This document shows, piece after piece, positions 10,082-19,579 of a stretch of 42,820 nt of DNA. Below the pieces are notes generated by a model that ran no database searches, had not been told where the DNA came from, and worked only from the letters and a program-made list of their open reading frames with translations. Numbering within the stretch: position 1 is the first letter of the stretch; every line of letters starts with the position of its first letter. The DNA comes from Bordetella parapertussis (GTDB taxonomy: Bacteria > Pseudomonadota > Gammaproteobacteria > Burkholderiales > SG8-41): contig CAMCYP010000031.1 of NCBI GenBank assembly GCA_945885345.1, positions 1 through 42,820 on the forward strand. Reading direction: 5' to 3'. The translations under genes were made by a program, and so were the position numbers.

Positions 10082-12964
10082 ATGAACGAAGCAGTCACCG
10101 GCGCCGCAATAGGCACCCCCGCCGAACAGGAAATCAGCCGCGATACCCTCATCGAGAAATACGCCAAGGGCAAGGAAACCAGCATCACCGAGGTACGCCG
10201 CCGCGTGGCGCGCGCACTGGCCCAGGCCGAAGCCGAGGATCAGCGCGCCGTCTGGGAAAAACGCTTTCTGCAGGCACAGGAAGACGGCTTCATCCCCGCA
10301 GGCCGCATCAACTCCGCCGCTGGCGTGCAACTGGCGGCAACGCTGATCAATTGTTTTGTGCAGCCGGTCGGCGATTCGATCTCCGAAACCGTGGACGGCC
10401 GCCCCGGCATCTACATCGCGCTGCAGGAAGCCGCTGAAACCATGCGTCGCGGCGGCGGTGTCGGTTATGACTTTTCGTCGATCCGGCCCAAGGGCGCTGC
10501 GGTCAAGGGTACACAGTCCAATGCCAGCGGCCCGGTCTCATACATGCGCGTGTTTGACCGCTCCTGCGAAACCGTGGAATCCGCCGGCTCGCGCCGCGGC
10601 GCGCAGATGGGGGTGCTGCGCTGCGACCACCCGGACATCGAGGATTTCATCCACGCCAAGGACAAGGGCGACCTCAGCAACTTCAATATTTCCGTCGGCG
10701 TCACCGACGTGTTCATGGAAGCCGTTGAGCAGGACAAGGAAGTGGAACTCGCCCACCGCTCCAGACCCAATGCCAAGCAGATGGCCGCCGGCTCGTACCA
10801 GCGCGAGGACGGCCTGTGGGTCTACCGCAAGGTGCCGGCACGTGACCTGTGGGAACAGATCATGCGCTCGACCTACGACCATGCCGAGCCGGGCATCCTG
10901 TTCATCGACCGCATGAACCGCGACAACAATCTCAATTACTGCGAAACCATCGAGGCCACCAACCCCTGCGCCGAACAACCGCTGCCGCCGTACGGCTGCT
11001 GCTGCCTGGGTTCGATCGACCTGACCAAATTCGTCAAGCAACCCTTTGCTGAAAACGCCAGCTTTGATTACGAACACTTCGGCCGCGTAGTCGCTGTGGC
11101 GACGCGCATGCTCGACAACGTGCTCGACGTCACTGCCTGGCCGCTGAAACAGCAGCATGAAGAGGCCATGAACAAACGCCGCACCGGCCTCGGCTTCACC
11201 GGACTGGGTGATGCACTGATCATGCTGCGCCTGCGTTACGACACGCCGGAGGCGCGGCAGATGGCGGCGAAAATTTCGGAGGCCATGCGCGACCATGCCT
11301 ATCGCGCATCCAGCGAGATCGCCCGCGAAAAGGGTCATTTCCCGATGTTCAATGCGGATCTGTACCTGAGCGGCAGCAGTTTCGCCGCACGCCTGCCGGA
11401 AGACATCAAGCAACTGATCCGCAAACAGGGCATCCGCAACAGCCACCTGCTGTCGATCGCACCCACCGGCACCATCAGCCTGTCTTTTGCAGACAACGCG
11501 TCGAACGGCATCGAGCCGCCGTTTTCCTGGACCTACACCCGCAAAAAACGCATGCCCGACAACACCATGCGCGAATTCGCCGTCGAGGATCACGCCTGGC
11601 GGCGCTACAAGGCGCAAGGCGGCAACACCGATAATCTGCCGCCGTGGTTTGTCACCGCACTGGAAATATCGGCGCGCTCGCACGAAGAAATGGTTGCGGC
11701 CGTCGCGCCCTTCGTCGACACCAGCATTTCCAAAACCGTGAACGTGCCGGAAGATTATCCGTACGGCGACTTCCAGGATCTGTATTTCCGCGCCTGGAAA
11801 TCCGGTCTCAAGGGTCTTGCCACTTACCGCCCCAACAACATCCTCGGCTCAGTGCTGTCGGTCGAACCCTCGGGCAAGGAAAAAGCACCGCAGGATTTCC
11901 GCAGCGATGACGTCAACCGCCGCATCCTGATCCAGAACCTGCCCGCCCCCGTGCTGTCCAGCCTGCGCTGGCCGGGCCGTCCGGCGATGAGCGCCGGCAA
12001 TCCGGCATGGACCTACATGATTGAACATCCGCATGGTGCCTTCGCCGTGTTCGTCGGCCATGTCGAGAACAACACCAAACAAGCCTTTGAAGTCTGGGTC
12101 AACGGCAGCGAACAGCCGCGCGGCCTCGGCGCCGTCGCCAAAACGTTGTCGATGGACATGCGCGCCAGCGATCCGGGCTGGCTGCAGCTGAAACTCGACA
12201 CCCTCGCCAAGGCCGGCGGTGACGAGCCCTTCGACATGGCCTTCCCGCCGCTGGGCGAAGTCAAACGCATGCCGTCAGTCGTCGCAGCCTTCGCGCAGGT
12301 TGTGCGCTGGCGCGTCGATCAATTGGGCGGACTCACACCACCCGGCGCACCGCTGTTCGGCCAGTCGCTGACACCCGTGTTCGACGCGATGTTCTCGTTG
12401 AAGGAACCCAAGACCGGTACCGACGGCACGATGTCGTGGACCGTCGACGTGCTGAACCCGCGCACCGGTGATGATTTCGTGCTCGGTCTCAAGGAAATCA
12501 CGCTGCCCGGCGATGGCAGCAATGCCGGCATCACGCGGCCGTATTCGATGTGGCTGTCCGGCGAATATCCGCGCGCCCTCGACGGCCTGTGCAAAATCCT
12601 GTCGCTGGACATGCGCGTAATGGATCCGGCATGGATCGGCATGAAGCTGCAGAAGCTGCTCGAATTCCCCGAACCGCTGGGTGACTTCATGGCCTTCGTC
12701 CCGGGTGAACGCAAGCAGGCCACCTTCCCGTCGACCGTCGCCTATGTCGCGCGACTGATCCTGCATCGTTACACCATGCTCGGCATCCTCGACGCCAGCG
12801 GCGCGCCGCTGACGCAGATGGGTATCCTCGAAACGCCGGAACGCAGCACCGCGCCGCAGGTGATGAAAGGTCGCCGCTGTGATGAATGCGGCAACCACAC
12901 GCTGATCCGCAAGGACGGCTGTGATTACTGCACGGCCTGCGGGTTTACCGGCGCCTGCGGCTGA
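10082..12964 (+). CDS. nrdJ: Adenosylcobalamin-dependent (class II) ribonucleotide reductase
   Basis: A 960-residue enzyme making deoxyribonucleotides with a B12-derived radical, independent of oxygen. Catalytic residues are visible: Cys91 in LINCFV (redox pair), Cys296 and Glu298 in NPCAEQ (thiyl radical and acid), and Cys307 in the triple Cys of [28 protein letters not shown] and [20 protein letters not shown] are family blocks. Past about residue 640 come two related TSCPD-like modules ([12 protein letters not shown] and [12 protein letters not shown]), then a C-terminal four-Cys tail, CDECG and CDYCTACG, likely the reducing or zinc end. ATG at 10082 has gaaagg 10 bp upstream; ATG at 10064 is in frame but lacks one. 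TACAAT at 9988-9993 may be the -10. I see no cobalamin riboswitch in the short leader. Confidence 0.96.
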   Translation: MNEAVTGAAIGTPAEQEISRDTLIEKYAKGKETSITEVRRRVARALAQAEAEDQRAVWEKRFLQAQEDGFIPAGRINSAAGVQLAATLINCFVQPVGDSISETVDGRPGIYIALQEAAETMRRGGGVGYDFSSIRPKGAAVKGTQSNASGPVSYMRVFDRSCETVESAGSRRGAQMGVLRCDHPDIEDFIHAKDKGDLSNFNISVGVTDVFMEAVEQDKEVELAHRSRPNAKQMAAGSYQREDGLWVYRKVPARDLWEQIMRSTYDHAEPGILFIDRMNRDNNLNYCETIEATNPCAEQPLPPYGCCCLGSIDLTKFVKQPFAENASFDYEHFGRVVAVATRMLDNVLDVTAWPLKQQHEEAMNKRRTGLGFTGLGDALIMLRLRYDTPEARQMAAKISEAMRDHAYRASSEIAREKGHFPMFNADLYLSGSSFAARLPEDIKQLIRKQGIRNSHLLSIAPTGTISLSFADNASNGIEPPFSWTYTRKKRMPDNTMREFAVEDHAWRRYKAQGGNTDNLPPWFVTALEISARSHEEMVAAVAPFVDTSISKTVNVPEDYPYGDFQDLYFRAWKSGLKGLATYRPNNILGSVLSVEPSGKEKAPQDFRSDDVNRRILIQNLPAPVLSSLRWPGRPAMSAGNPAWTYMIEHPHGAFAVFVGHVENNTKQAFEVWVNGSEQPRGLGAVAKTLSMDMRASDPGWLQLKLDTLAKAGGDEPFDMAFPPLGEVKRMPSVVAAFAQVVRWRVDQLGGLTPPGAPLFGQSLTPVFDAMFSLKEPKTGTDGTMSWTVDVLNPRTGDDFVLGLKEITLPGDGSNAGITRPYSMWLSGEYPRALDGLCKILSLDMRVMDPAWIGMKLQKLLEFPEPLGDFMAFVPGERKQATFPSTVAYVARLILHRYTMLGILDASGAPLTQMGILETPERSTAPQVMKGRRCDECGNHTLIRKDGCDYCTACGFTGACG

Positions 12965-13018
12965 CGTTTCCAGTAATTCTCCCGCAGCCTCCCCGCAGTC
13001 CACATGCTTGGCTCACTG

Positions 13019-13038
13019 CGCGCCGCCGCCGCGGCGCG
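13019..13038 (+). terminator. GC hairpin between nrdJ and the RraA-like gene
   Basis: CGCGCCGC (13019-13026) and GCGGCGCG (13031-13038) form a perfect 8-bp stem with a 4-nt loop, 55 bp after the nrdJ stop. The T-tract is poor (TAGTAATATTCC), so it may be a weak terminator or a leader hairpin. TAATAT at 13042-13047 may be the -10 of the following cluster. Confidence 0.35.
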
Positions 13039-13072
13039 TAGTAATATTCCCCGCTCATCCCGGAGGAAAGCA

Positions 13073-13801
13073 ATGCCCAAAACCACACTCGGCAAACTGC
13101 CGCGCGACGCCATCCGCATGCTGGAACTGCCGCGCGTCGCACCCGAAATCCTTGAGGGGTTCCGCAATCTCGTTGACCTGACCGGCACGCTGTCCGACGC
13201 CTGCGATGAACTCGGCATCGTCGCGGTGATCCCCGGTTACGTACTGCCCCCGGTCAATACCGGCAAACGCATCGTCGGTCCGGCACTGACGGTACGCAAC
13301 ATCGCGCATGCCACGCAGATCCACAAGGCAGCCACTGACAAAACCAGCGGCCAAGGCGAAACCGAAGCACACAACCTAGCCGAACCCGGCGACGTACTGG
13401 TCATCGAAGGCGTAATGGGCTGCTCCAACATGGGCGGCCAGTCGGCGACCATTGCCAAACGCCAGGGGTTCATCGGTGCCATCGTCGACGCCACGGTGCG
13501 CGATCCCGAACAATACCGCGGCATGGACTGGCCGGTATGGTGCAAGGGTTTCACGCCGATCACCGGAAAATGGCGCATGCAGACCGTCGAAATCAACGGC
13601 ACGGTGCAGATCTGCGGCATCCAGGTCAAGCCCGGCGACATCGCCTGCGCCGACGAAGCGGGTGTCGCCTTCATCCCGCGGGAAAAAGCCGCGCTGGTGC
13701 TGGAGGCTGCACGCAATATCGACGCCGGCGACAACAAACGCAAGGCCGACATCGATGCCGGCACCAGTGTTGCCGATTTGATTACCAAAAAATATAAATA
13801 A
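13073..13801 (+). CDS. RraA-family protein (4-hydroxy-4-methyl-2-oxoglutarate aldolase-like)
   Basis: A 242-residue protein of the RraA/HMG-CHA aldolase fold. Signature blocks are LVDLTGTLSDACDELG, GDVLVIEGVMGCSNMGGQSA, the GFIGAIVDATVRD stretch (metal- and substrate-binding GAxxDxxxRD type) and VKPGDIACADEAGVAFIP. Catabolic members cleave 2-oxo-4-hydroxy acids to pyruvate using a divalent metal; the shorter RraA proper inhibits RNase E. The greater length and the operon with sulfatases and a Bug receptor favour a catabolic aldolase. ATG at 13073 follows cggaggaaag; the frame upstream of it is unsupported. It is first of four genes with short gaps (28, 58 and 8 bp). Confidence 0.88.
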   Translation: MPKTTLGKLPRDAIRMLELPRVAPEILEGFRNLVDLTGTLSDACDELGIVAVIPGYVLPPVNTGKRIVGPALTVRNIAHATQIHKAATDKTSGQGETEAHNLAEPGDVLVIEGVMGCSNMGGQSATIAKRQGFIGAIVDATVRDPEQYRGMDWPVWCKGFTPITGKWRMQTVEINGTVQICGIQVKPGDIACADEAGVAFIPREKAALVLEAARNIDAGDNKRKADIDAGTSVADLITKKYK

Positions 13802-13829
13802 CCCCGAACATTCCGCTACGAGGAACACC

Positions 13830-15287
13830 ATGAGTGTAGCCACCAACCTGATTTTCATCATGTCCGACGAGCACAACAAGCGCGTGCTCGGCTGTGCCGA
13901 CCATCCGATGATCAAGACGCCGAACCTTGATGCGCTGGCTGCCCGCGGCACGCGCTTCACTTCCGCCTATACCAACTGTCCGATCTGCGTGCCGGCGCGC
14001 GCCGCCTTTGCCACCGGGCGATATGTGCATGACATCCGTTACTGGGACAACGCCATCGCCTACGACGGCAAGATCCCGACCTGGGGCCATCGCCTGATGG
14101 AACAGGGTCACCATGTCGCCTCCATCGGCAAGCTGCATTACCTCGATTCGGATGCGAAGCGCAACGGTTTTGACGAGGAGATCCTGCCGCTGCACATCGT
14201 CAACGGCGTGGGTGACCTGCTGGGACTGATACGAGAGGAACTGCCGCGACGCCCGGGTTCCGCCAACCTTGGCCCAGAAGCCGGCAAGGGTGAATCCGAA
14301 TACACCAAGTACGACCGCAGCATTGCCGCTGAAACCATCCAATGGCTGAAACAAAAAGCACCGACGCTGAAAGCCAAACCCTGGGCACTGTATGTCGGTT
14401 TCGTCTCGCCACACTTCCCGCTGATCGCGCCGCCGCAGTTCTATGACCTGTATCCGGAAGACGCGGTGCCTTGGCCCCTGATGTATGAAAAGGACGAGCG
14501 CCCGCAGCACCCCTTCACCGACGCGATGCGCAAATGCCTGTGTTACGACGACGCTTTTGATAAGGCTATGGTGCGACGCGCGATTGCCGCCTATTTCGGC
14601 CTGACCTCCTTCCTCGACGACAACGTCGGCCAGATCCTGCGCACGCTGGAGGAAACCGGGCTGATGAACAACACCCGCGTCGTGTATTCATCCGACCACG
14701 GTGACAACCTCGGCACCCGCGGCATGTGGGGCAAATCGACCATGTACGAGGAATCCGCGGGCATTCCGATGATCATGGCCGGCCCCGGCGTGCCCAAAGG
14801 CAGTTTCTGCGACACGCCGGTGACCCTGGCCGACGGTTTCCCGACTTTCATCCACGCGCTGGGCGCACAGGCACATCCCGATGATGCAAAACTCCCGGGC
14901 AATTCGCTGATCGACATTGCACAGGGTCTGGTGCCGCCGCGCACCATTCTCTCCGAATACCACGCTGCAGGCGCGGTCTGCGGCGCGTCGATGATCCGCC
15001 ACGGCCAGTGGAAATACATCCATTACGCGACGCTGCCGCCGATGCTGTTCGATCTGAAGAATGATCCCCACGAACGCCGCGATCTCGGCCGCGACCCGGC
15101 GCATGCCGCTGTGATCGTCGAATGCGAAGCAGCACTGCGCAAGGTGGTCAACCCGGAAGCCGCCGACCAGCAGGCCAAGGCCGACCAGAAAGCAATGATC
15201 GCGAAATACGGCGGCGAAGATGCCATCCTCAAACGCGGCACCTTCCGCTATTCACCACCACCGGGATCCAAGGCTTCATACTATTAG
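13830..15287 (+). CDS. Sulfatase-family hydrolase (formylglycine type), 1
   Basis: A 485-residue member of the alkaline phosphatase/sulfatase superfamily without a signal peptide, so probably cytoplasmic. The modification motif is Cys53-V-P-A-Arg57 (CxPxR), where Cys would be oxidised to formylglycine; the fold continues AAFATGRY. Metal and substrate residues are suggested by MSDEHN (Asp13), the SDHGDNLG block and the GKLHY lysine. The C-terminal region MLFDLKNDPHERRDLG is typical. It could hydrolyse a sulfate ester or a phosphonate/phosphate monoester; sequence alone does not decide. Start ATG 13830 has cgaggaac upstream. It sits between the RraA-like aldolase and a Bug receptor and is related to the second sulfatase two genes on. 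No formylglycine-generating enzyme is in the window. Confidence 0.92.
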   Translation: MSVATNLIFIMSDEHNKRVLGCADHPMIKTPNLDALAARGTRFTSAYTNCPICVPARAAFATGRYVHDIRYWDNAIAYDGKIPTWGHRLMEQGHHVASIGKLHYLDSDAKRNGFDEEILPLHIVNGVGDLLGLIREELPRRPGSANLGPEAGKGESEYTKYDRSIAAETIQWLKQKAPTLKAKPWALYVGFVSPHFPLIAPPQFYDLYPEDAVPWPLMYEKDERPQHPFTDAMRKCLCYDDAFDKAMVRRAIAAYFGLTSFLDDNVGQILRTLEETGLMNNTRVVYSSDHGDNLGTRGMWGKSTMYEESAGIPMIMAGPGVPKGSFCDTPVTLADGFPTFIHALGAQAHPDDAKLPGNSLIDIAQGLVPPRTILSEYHAAGAVCGASMIRHGQWKYIHYATLPPMLFDLKNDPHERRDLGRDPAHAAVIVECEAALRKVVNPEAADQQAKADQKAMIAKYGGEDAILKRGTFRYSPPPGSKASYY

Positions 15288-15345
15288 CGCCGGTCAACAG
15301 GTACCAGGCATCAGGAGCAAAAAACAAAACAAAGAGGAGGAGATC

Positions 15346-16314
15346 ATGCGTTACATGCTGCATCACGTCTTCATCGCCACACTGCTGGCCTTAACCGCCG
15401 CCACCGCCGGCGCGCAGGCCTACCCGAACAAACCGATCCGCTTTCTGGTGCCGAGTCCCGCCGGAGGTTCTCCGGACATCCTCGCGCGCATCGTCGGCAC
15501 CCGCCTGTCAGAACAGATGAAACAGCAGGTGATCATCGACAACCGCGGCGGCGCCAGTGGCATCATCGGCGTGGAAATCGTCAAGAACGCGGCGCCCGAC
15601 GGCTACACGCTGCTGCTGGCCACCTCGACCATATTCGCCTCGCTACCCGCTCTGAAAAGCAAACTGCCCTATGACGTCGATCGTGATTTCACGCACCTGT
15701 CGCGTATCGCCTGGGTGGCGAACGTGGCCACGGTCAACGTCGGACTCGGCGTCAATTCCGTCGCTGATCTGGTGAAACTGGCCAAAGCCAGGCCGGGCCA
15801 GCTCAACTTCGGTTCCGCGGGTAACGGCTCGCCGGCACACCTGGCCGGCGCCATGTTCAACGTGCTCGCCGGCGTGAAAACCACGCACATCCCCTACAAG
15901 GGCGCTGCACTGGCGCTGTCCGACATGATGGGCGGTCAGATCCAGTACCTGATCACCTCGCCACTGGTGGCGATACCGCAAGGCCGCGCCGGACGCATCA
16001 AGGTACTGGCGACCACCGGTGCACAGCGCGACCCGCTGCTGCCGGATCTGCCGACCATGGCCGAAACCGTGCCCGGCTACGAAATCGTGCAATGGTGGGG
16101 CGTCTCCGTAGCCAAAGCCACGCCGGCGGCAATCACCCAACGCCTGCACAAGGAACTGATGATCGCGCTCAACCTGCCGGAAGTAAGAGCGCAGATGAAC
16201 AAGAACGGTGCCACCGCCAGTCCCGAGCAGCCAGCCGAGTTTGCCGCATTCATGAAATCAGAGCGTGCGCGCATCGCCAACGTCGGCAAGCAGGCCGGCA
16301 TCACCCTCGACTGA
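15346..16314 (+). CDS. Bug/TctC-family substrate-binding protein (2), sulfatase cluster
   Basis: A 322-residue periplasmic binding protein. The signal peptide ends at TAGAQA; the mature part opens with YPNKPIRFLVPSPAGGSPDI, in which Ser-Pro stands where most family members have a Gly-Asp-type pair in the AGGG loop. Other family marks: IIDNRGGASGIIG, DGYTLLLATST, HIPYKGAALALSDMMGGQ and PTMAETVPGYE. The start is fixed by the strong purine site aaagaggaggagatc before ATG 15346; the open frame running back into the sulfatase gene is unsupported. Its place between two sulfatases suggests it captures their substrate, perhaps an organosulfate or related acid (inference). Confidence 0.95.
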   Translation: MRYMLHHVFIATLLALTAATAGAQAYPNKPIRFLVPSPAGGSPDILARIVGTRLSEQMKQQVIIDNRGGASGIIGVEIVKNAAPDGYTLLLATSTIFASLPALKSKLPYDVDRDFTHLSRIAWVANVATVNVGLGVNSVADLVKLAKARPGQLNFGSAGNGSPAHLAGAMFNVLAGVKTTHIPYKGAALALSDMMGGQIQYLITSPLVAIPQGRAGRIKVLATTGAQRDPLLPDLPTMAETVPGYEIVQWWGVSVAKATPAAITQRLHKELMIALNLPEVRAQMNKNGATASPEQPAEFAAFMKSERARIANVGKQAGITLD

Positions 16315-16322
16315 GACGCCCC

Positions 16323-17798
16323 ATGACGCAGCCCGCCAACCTGATCCTGTTCCAGTCCGACAACCACAACGGCCATCTCGCCGGCTGTTACGGACATCCG
16401 TTCGTGAAAACGCCGGTCATGGATCGTATCGCCGCTAGCGGCGTGCGTTTTGCCCATGCCTATTGCACCAGCCCGTTATGCTGTCCGTCGCGCTCCAGTC
16501 TCGCCACCGGACGTTATCCGCACCAGACTGGCTACTGGGACAACGCGCTGACCTACGACGGCCGGGTGCCGACCTGGCACCACCGCCTGCGCGAGCAGGG
16601 GCACAACGTGACGGCGGTGGGCAAGCTCCACTACCGCTCCAGTGAGGACGACAACGGCTTCACCGAGGAAATCGTCCCCATGCATCTTCATGAGGGCAAG
16701 GGCGCGATCAAGAACCTGCTGCGCGGCTACGACACCGAACCGCCCAAGGGTGACGCAAGTTTCTGGAAACTCTACATTGAGCGTTCCACTGTAGGCAGCA
16801 CCCACTATCAGGACTATGACCGCAAGATCACCGCCAGGGCGGTGGAATGGCTGAAGCAGCATGCAGGCAGCAAGGGCAAACCGTGGGTGCTGTATGTCTC
16901 CTACATCAGCGCGCACCCGCCATTCACGGTGCCGCAGCGCTACTGGGATCTTTACCCCGAGCGCGACATGCCGCTGCCGCCGGCATTCCGTCCGGGAGAA
17001 CGCCCCGATCACCCGGCAATGGAATTCCTGCGCACCATGGACGGCATGCGCGTGATGACCGATGAAGCCGCACTGCGGCGCATCGCGGCCGGTTACTTCG
17101 GGCTGATCACCCACCTCGATGAACAAATCGGCGAGGTGCTGAAAGCCGCGGAGGAACTCGGGCTGCTCGGCGACACACGCATCGCCTATACCAGCGATCA
17201 CGGCGAACTGTTTGGTGCTCAAGGCCTGTTCGGCAAGAAAAATCTTTACGAGGGTGCGATCAAGGTGCCGCTGCTGATGGCCGGTCCGGGCGTGCCGCGG
17301 GGTGGCGTAGTGCAACAGTTCGCATCCCATGTCGACCTGTTTCCGACGCTGGTCGCCGGCGCCGGTGCGCAACTCACCGCCGAAGACCGCGATCTGCCGG
17401 GAATCAACCTGTGGCCGGCGATCACCGGTTCGGAACAGCCGCGAACCGCTTTCGCCGAATATCATGCGCAGGCTTCAAAGGCCGGTGGTTTTGTGCTGCG
17501 CGACGGCGCGCTGAAACTCATCTATCACGTCGGCATGCCGGCACAACTGTTTGATCTCGCAAAAGATCCTGATGAAACCCGCGATCTTGCCGCAAGTAAT
17601 CCCGGCATCGTTCAGGCACTGGAACAAAAACTCCGTGCCGTTTGCGATCCGGAAGCCGTCGATGCGCGCGCCAAGGCTGATCAGCGCAGGGCCGCGGATC
17701 GCTGGGGCGGCGCGGCCAAACTGCTGGGGGAAACCCAGATCCTGTTCACTCCGCCGCCCGGTGTCTCCAAGGAAGACGCCTGGAAAATCCCGTCCTGA
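16323..17798 (+). CDS. Sulfatase-family hydrolase (formylglycine type), 2
   Basis: A 491-residue sulfatase-fold hydrolase without a signal peptide. The modification motif is Cys53-C-P-S-Arg57, the classic CxPSR form, at the same residue numbers as in sulfatase 1, showing the two are paralogues. Other marks: SDNHNGHLAGCYGHPF at the N-terminus (Asp13), ATGRYPHQTGYWDN, GKLHYRSSEDDNGF, and SDHGELFGAQGLFGKKNLYEG. The predicted reaction is hydrolysis of a sulfate (or phosphate/phosphonate) ester through formylglycine. ATG at 16323 is 8 bp after the Bug stop, indicating one transcript. The likely end of the operon is marked by the hairpin at 17846-17868. Confidence 0.93.
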   Translation: MTQPANLILFQSDNHNGHLAGCYGHPFVKTPVMDRIAASGVRFAHAYCTSPLCCPSRSSLATGRYPHQTGYWDNALTYDGRVPTWHHRLREQGHNVTAVGKLHYRSSEDDNGFTEEIVPMHLHEGKGAIKNLLRGYDTEPPKGDASFWKLYIERSTVGSTHYQDYDRKITARAVEWLKQHAGSKGKPWVLYVSYISAHPPFTVPQRYWDLYPERDMPLPPAFRPGERPDHPAMEFLRTMDGMRVMTDEAALRRIAAGYFGLITHLDEQIGEVLKAAEELGLLGDTRIAYTSDHGELFGAQGLFGKKNLYEGAIKVPLLMAGPGVPRGGVVQQFASHVDLFPTLVAGAGAQLTAEDRDLPGINLWPAITGSEQPRTAFAEYHAQASKAGGFVLRDGALKLIYHVGMPAQLFDLAKDPDETRDLAASNPGIVQALEQKLRAVCDPEAVDARAKADQRRAADRWGGAAKLLGETQILFTPPPGVSKEDAWKIPS

Positions 17799-17845
17799 AA
17801 CAGGAACTGAGCTGCAAAAAAACTCTGGCAGGCACCACCAAAAAA

Positions 17846-17868
17846 ATGGGCGCCGGGGAGGCGCCCAT
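17846..17868. terminator. Strong 9-bp hairpin after the sulfatase operon
   Basis: ATGGGCGCC and GGCGCCCAT form a perfect 9-bp stem around a GGGGA loop, 48 bp after the sulfatase stop. Seven A residues precede it on the plus strand, so the T-tract follows the stem only on the minus strand. It ends either plus-strand read-through inefficiently or minus-strand transcription entering from oxyR. Terminator function is likely, direction uncertain. Confidence 0.6.
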
Positions 17869-17997
17869 GAGGATCTTGCATGCGTTTGCTCGCGTTCCGC
17901 ACAGGCCATTGATTTTGCGGGGATTTCAAAATCGGCAGCGGCCCGGCACAACGCTCACAGTAACTAGACTCAGGGTTTCCGGTAAAGTTCCGGCGCC

Positions 17998-18942
17998 ATG
18001 ACCCTCACTGAATTGCGTTATATCGTCGCCGTCGCCCGCGAACGGCATTTTGGCCGTGCTGCGGAAACCTGTTTCGTCAGCCAGCCGACACTGTCGGTCG
18101 CCGTCAAAAAGCTCGAGGAAGAACTCGGGGTGCAGATCTTCGAACGCGGCCCGGCCGAGGTCACGGTGACCCCTGCCGGCAGCCGCGTTGTCGAACAGGC
18201 GCAGCGTGCGCTGGAAGAAACCGAAAAAATCCGCAACATCGCCAAGTCCAGCGGCGACCCACTCGAAGGCACGCTCAAGCTGGGCGTCATTTTCACCATT
18301 GCACCCTACCTGCTGCCGCAACTGATCCCGGTGCTGCGCCGGCGCGCGCCGAAGATGCCCTTGATCCTTGAGGAAAATTACACTGCGACGCTGTCCGAGC
18401 GGCTGAAGCGCGGCGACATCGACGCCGCCATCGTCGCCCTCCCCTTCAACGAAGCCGGCATCACCGTGACGCCGCTCTACGACGAAGCCTTTGTCGTAGC
18501 CCTCGCCAAGACCCACGCCTGGGCCGCGCGCAAATCCATCGCCGCCGACGAACTCGCCCACGAAAACCTGCTGCTGCTCGGCAGCGGCCACTGCTTCCGC
18601 GACCAGGTGCTCAATGCCTGCCCGGCGCTGAACCGCTCCAGCGCCACGCCGGGTTCGCTGCAGAAAACCGTCGAAGGCTCCTCGCTGGAAACCATCCGCC
18701 TGATGGTAGCCTCAGGCATGGGCATGACCGTGCTGCCGGCGTCGGCGGTACCAGTGAAACGCGCGGCGGCCGATCTGCTGACCTACATCCCGTTCTCGCG
18801 ACCGGTACCCGACCGCCGGGTGGTGCTGGCCTCGCGCTCGAGTTTCCCGCGCAGCGCCGCACTGGACATCATCCGCGATGCCGTGGCGGCCTGCGACCTG
18901 CACGGCGCCACCCCGATCAACAAACGAAAACAGGAAAAATAA
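17998..18942 (+). CDS. oxyR: Hydrogen-peroxide sensor and transcription regulator OxyR
   Basis: A 314-residue LysR-type regulator. Residues 1-60 are the winged helix-turn-helix (TLTELRYIVAVARERHFGRAAE, VSQPTLS); the rest is the two-lobed sensing domain. The peroxide-sensing pair is present with exact E. coli numbering: Cys199 in GSGHCFRDQ and Cys208 in LNAC, nine residues apart. On oxidation these form a disulfide and OxyR activates defence genes. The 314-residue length is slightly above the 305 of E. coli. An OxyR-like half-site (18979-18993) lies 36 bp after the stop, in front of the rubrerythrin gene, which fits direct control of the peroxide-reducing rubrerythrin/rubredoxin set. Confidence 0.96.
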   Translation: MTLTELRYIVAVARERHFGRAAETCFVSQPTLSVAVKKLEEELGVQIFERGPAEVTVTPAGSRVVEQAQRALEETEKIRNIAKSSGDPLEGTLKLGVIFTIAPYLLPQLIPVLRRRAPKMPLILEENYTATLSERLKRGDIDAAIVALPFNEAGITVTPLYDEAFVVALAKTHAWAARKSIAADELAHENLLLLGSGHCFRDQVLNACPALNRSSATPGSLQKTVEGSSLETIRLMVASGMGMTVLPASAVPVKRAAADLLTYIPFSRPVPDRRVVLASRSSFPRSAALDIIRDAVAACDLHGATPINKRKQEK

Positions 18943-18978
18943 TGTTTAAAAACAACCCCTTGCAATCACGCCCCGAAT

Positions 18979-18993
18979 ATAGTTAATTACTAT
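18979..18993. promoter_or_regulatory. Candidate OxyR binding half-site
   Basis: ATAGTTAATTACTAT has the ATAG-N7-CTAT form of the OxyR consensus half-site, with one internal consensus base different. The partner half-site expected 22 bp away is not clear on either side. It lies in the AT-rich 151-bp gap between oxyR and rubrerythrin, 101 bp before the rubrerythrin ATG. Confidence 0.5.
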
Positions 18994-19093
18994 CAATATA
19001 TTTTTAACAATCAATTGGATTAATCATCTGCCAGCAACCAGAATGCACTCCAAGCGTTGCAAGACGCGCCCTTTTCAACCACAGGAGATGCAG

Positions 19094-19567
19094 ATGAAAG
19101 CCGAATCAGTGACCATCAAGAACATCGAAGCCGCCTTCGCCGGCGAATCCATGGCGCACATCAAGTACATGTACTTCGCCAAGATCAGCCGCGAACAGGG
19201 TGACCTTGAAACCGCCAAAGTGTTCGAAGAAACCGCCGCGCAGGAAGTGCAGCACGCCTTCGGCCACCTCGACCTGCTCTACCCGAAAACCGAACTGACC
19301 CCCGCCAAGGCGCTGGACATGGCGATTGCCGGCGAGACCTACGAATACACCGAAATGTATCCGCAGTTCCGCCACCTCGCCGAACAGGAAGGCAACGCGG
19401 CAGCCGTGAAGGAAATGGACGAGCAGATTGAGGAATCGAAGGAACATGCCGCACGTTTCCAGCAAACCCTCGCCAAGGCCGCCAAGCGCTTCGCCGCACT
19501 GGCCAAGGTCGAGGAACGCCACGCCAACCACTACCGCGCCACGCTGGCGCGCGTTAAAGCCGCTTAA
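19094..19567 (+). CDS. Rubrerythrin (diiron domain only)
   Basis: A 157-residue ferritin-like diiron protein that reduces hydrogen peroxide to water. Iron-ligand helices are visible: AFAGESMAHIKYMYFA, EETAAQEVQHAFGHLDLL, AIAGETYEYTEMYPQF and KVEERHANHYRATL, giving the repeated E/ExxH pattern. It lacks the C-terminal rubredoxin domain of classical rubrerythrin; a separate rubredoxin is encoded 12 bp downstream, so the electron carrier is supplied in trans. The ATG at 19094 is chosen because aggag at 19083-19087 is 6 bp away; ATG 19088 overlaps that spacing and ATG 19043 has no site. An OxyR-like half-site upstream suggests peroxide induction. Confidence 0.95.
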   Translation: MKAESVTIKNIEAAFAGESMAHIKYMYFAKISREQGDLETAKVFEETAAQEVQHAFGHLDLLYPKTELTPAKALDMAIAGETYEYTEMYPQFRHLAEQEGNAAAVKEMDEQIEESKEHAARFQQTLAKAAKRFAALAKVEERHANHYRATLARVKAA

Positions 19568-19579
19568 GGAGAACTGAAC

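Noticed and set aside
10538..11683. 381-residue open frame antisense to nrdJ
   Set aside because: Lies wholly inside a clear ribonucleotide reductase; composition is that of an antisense frame of GC-rich DNA.
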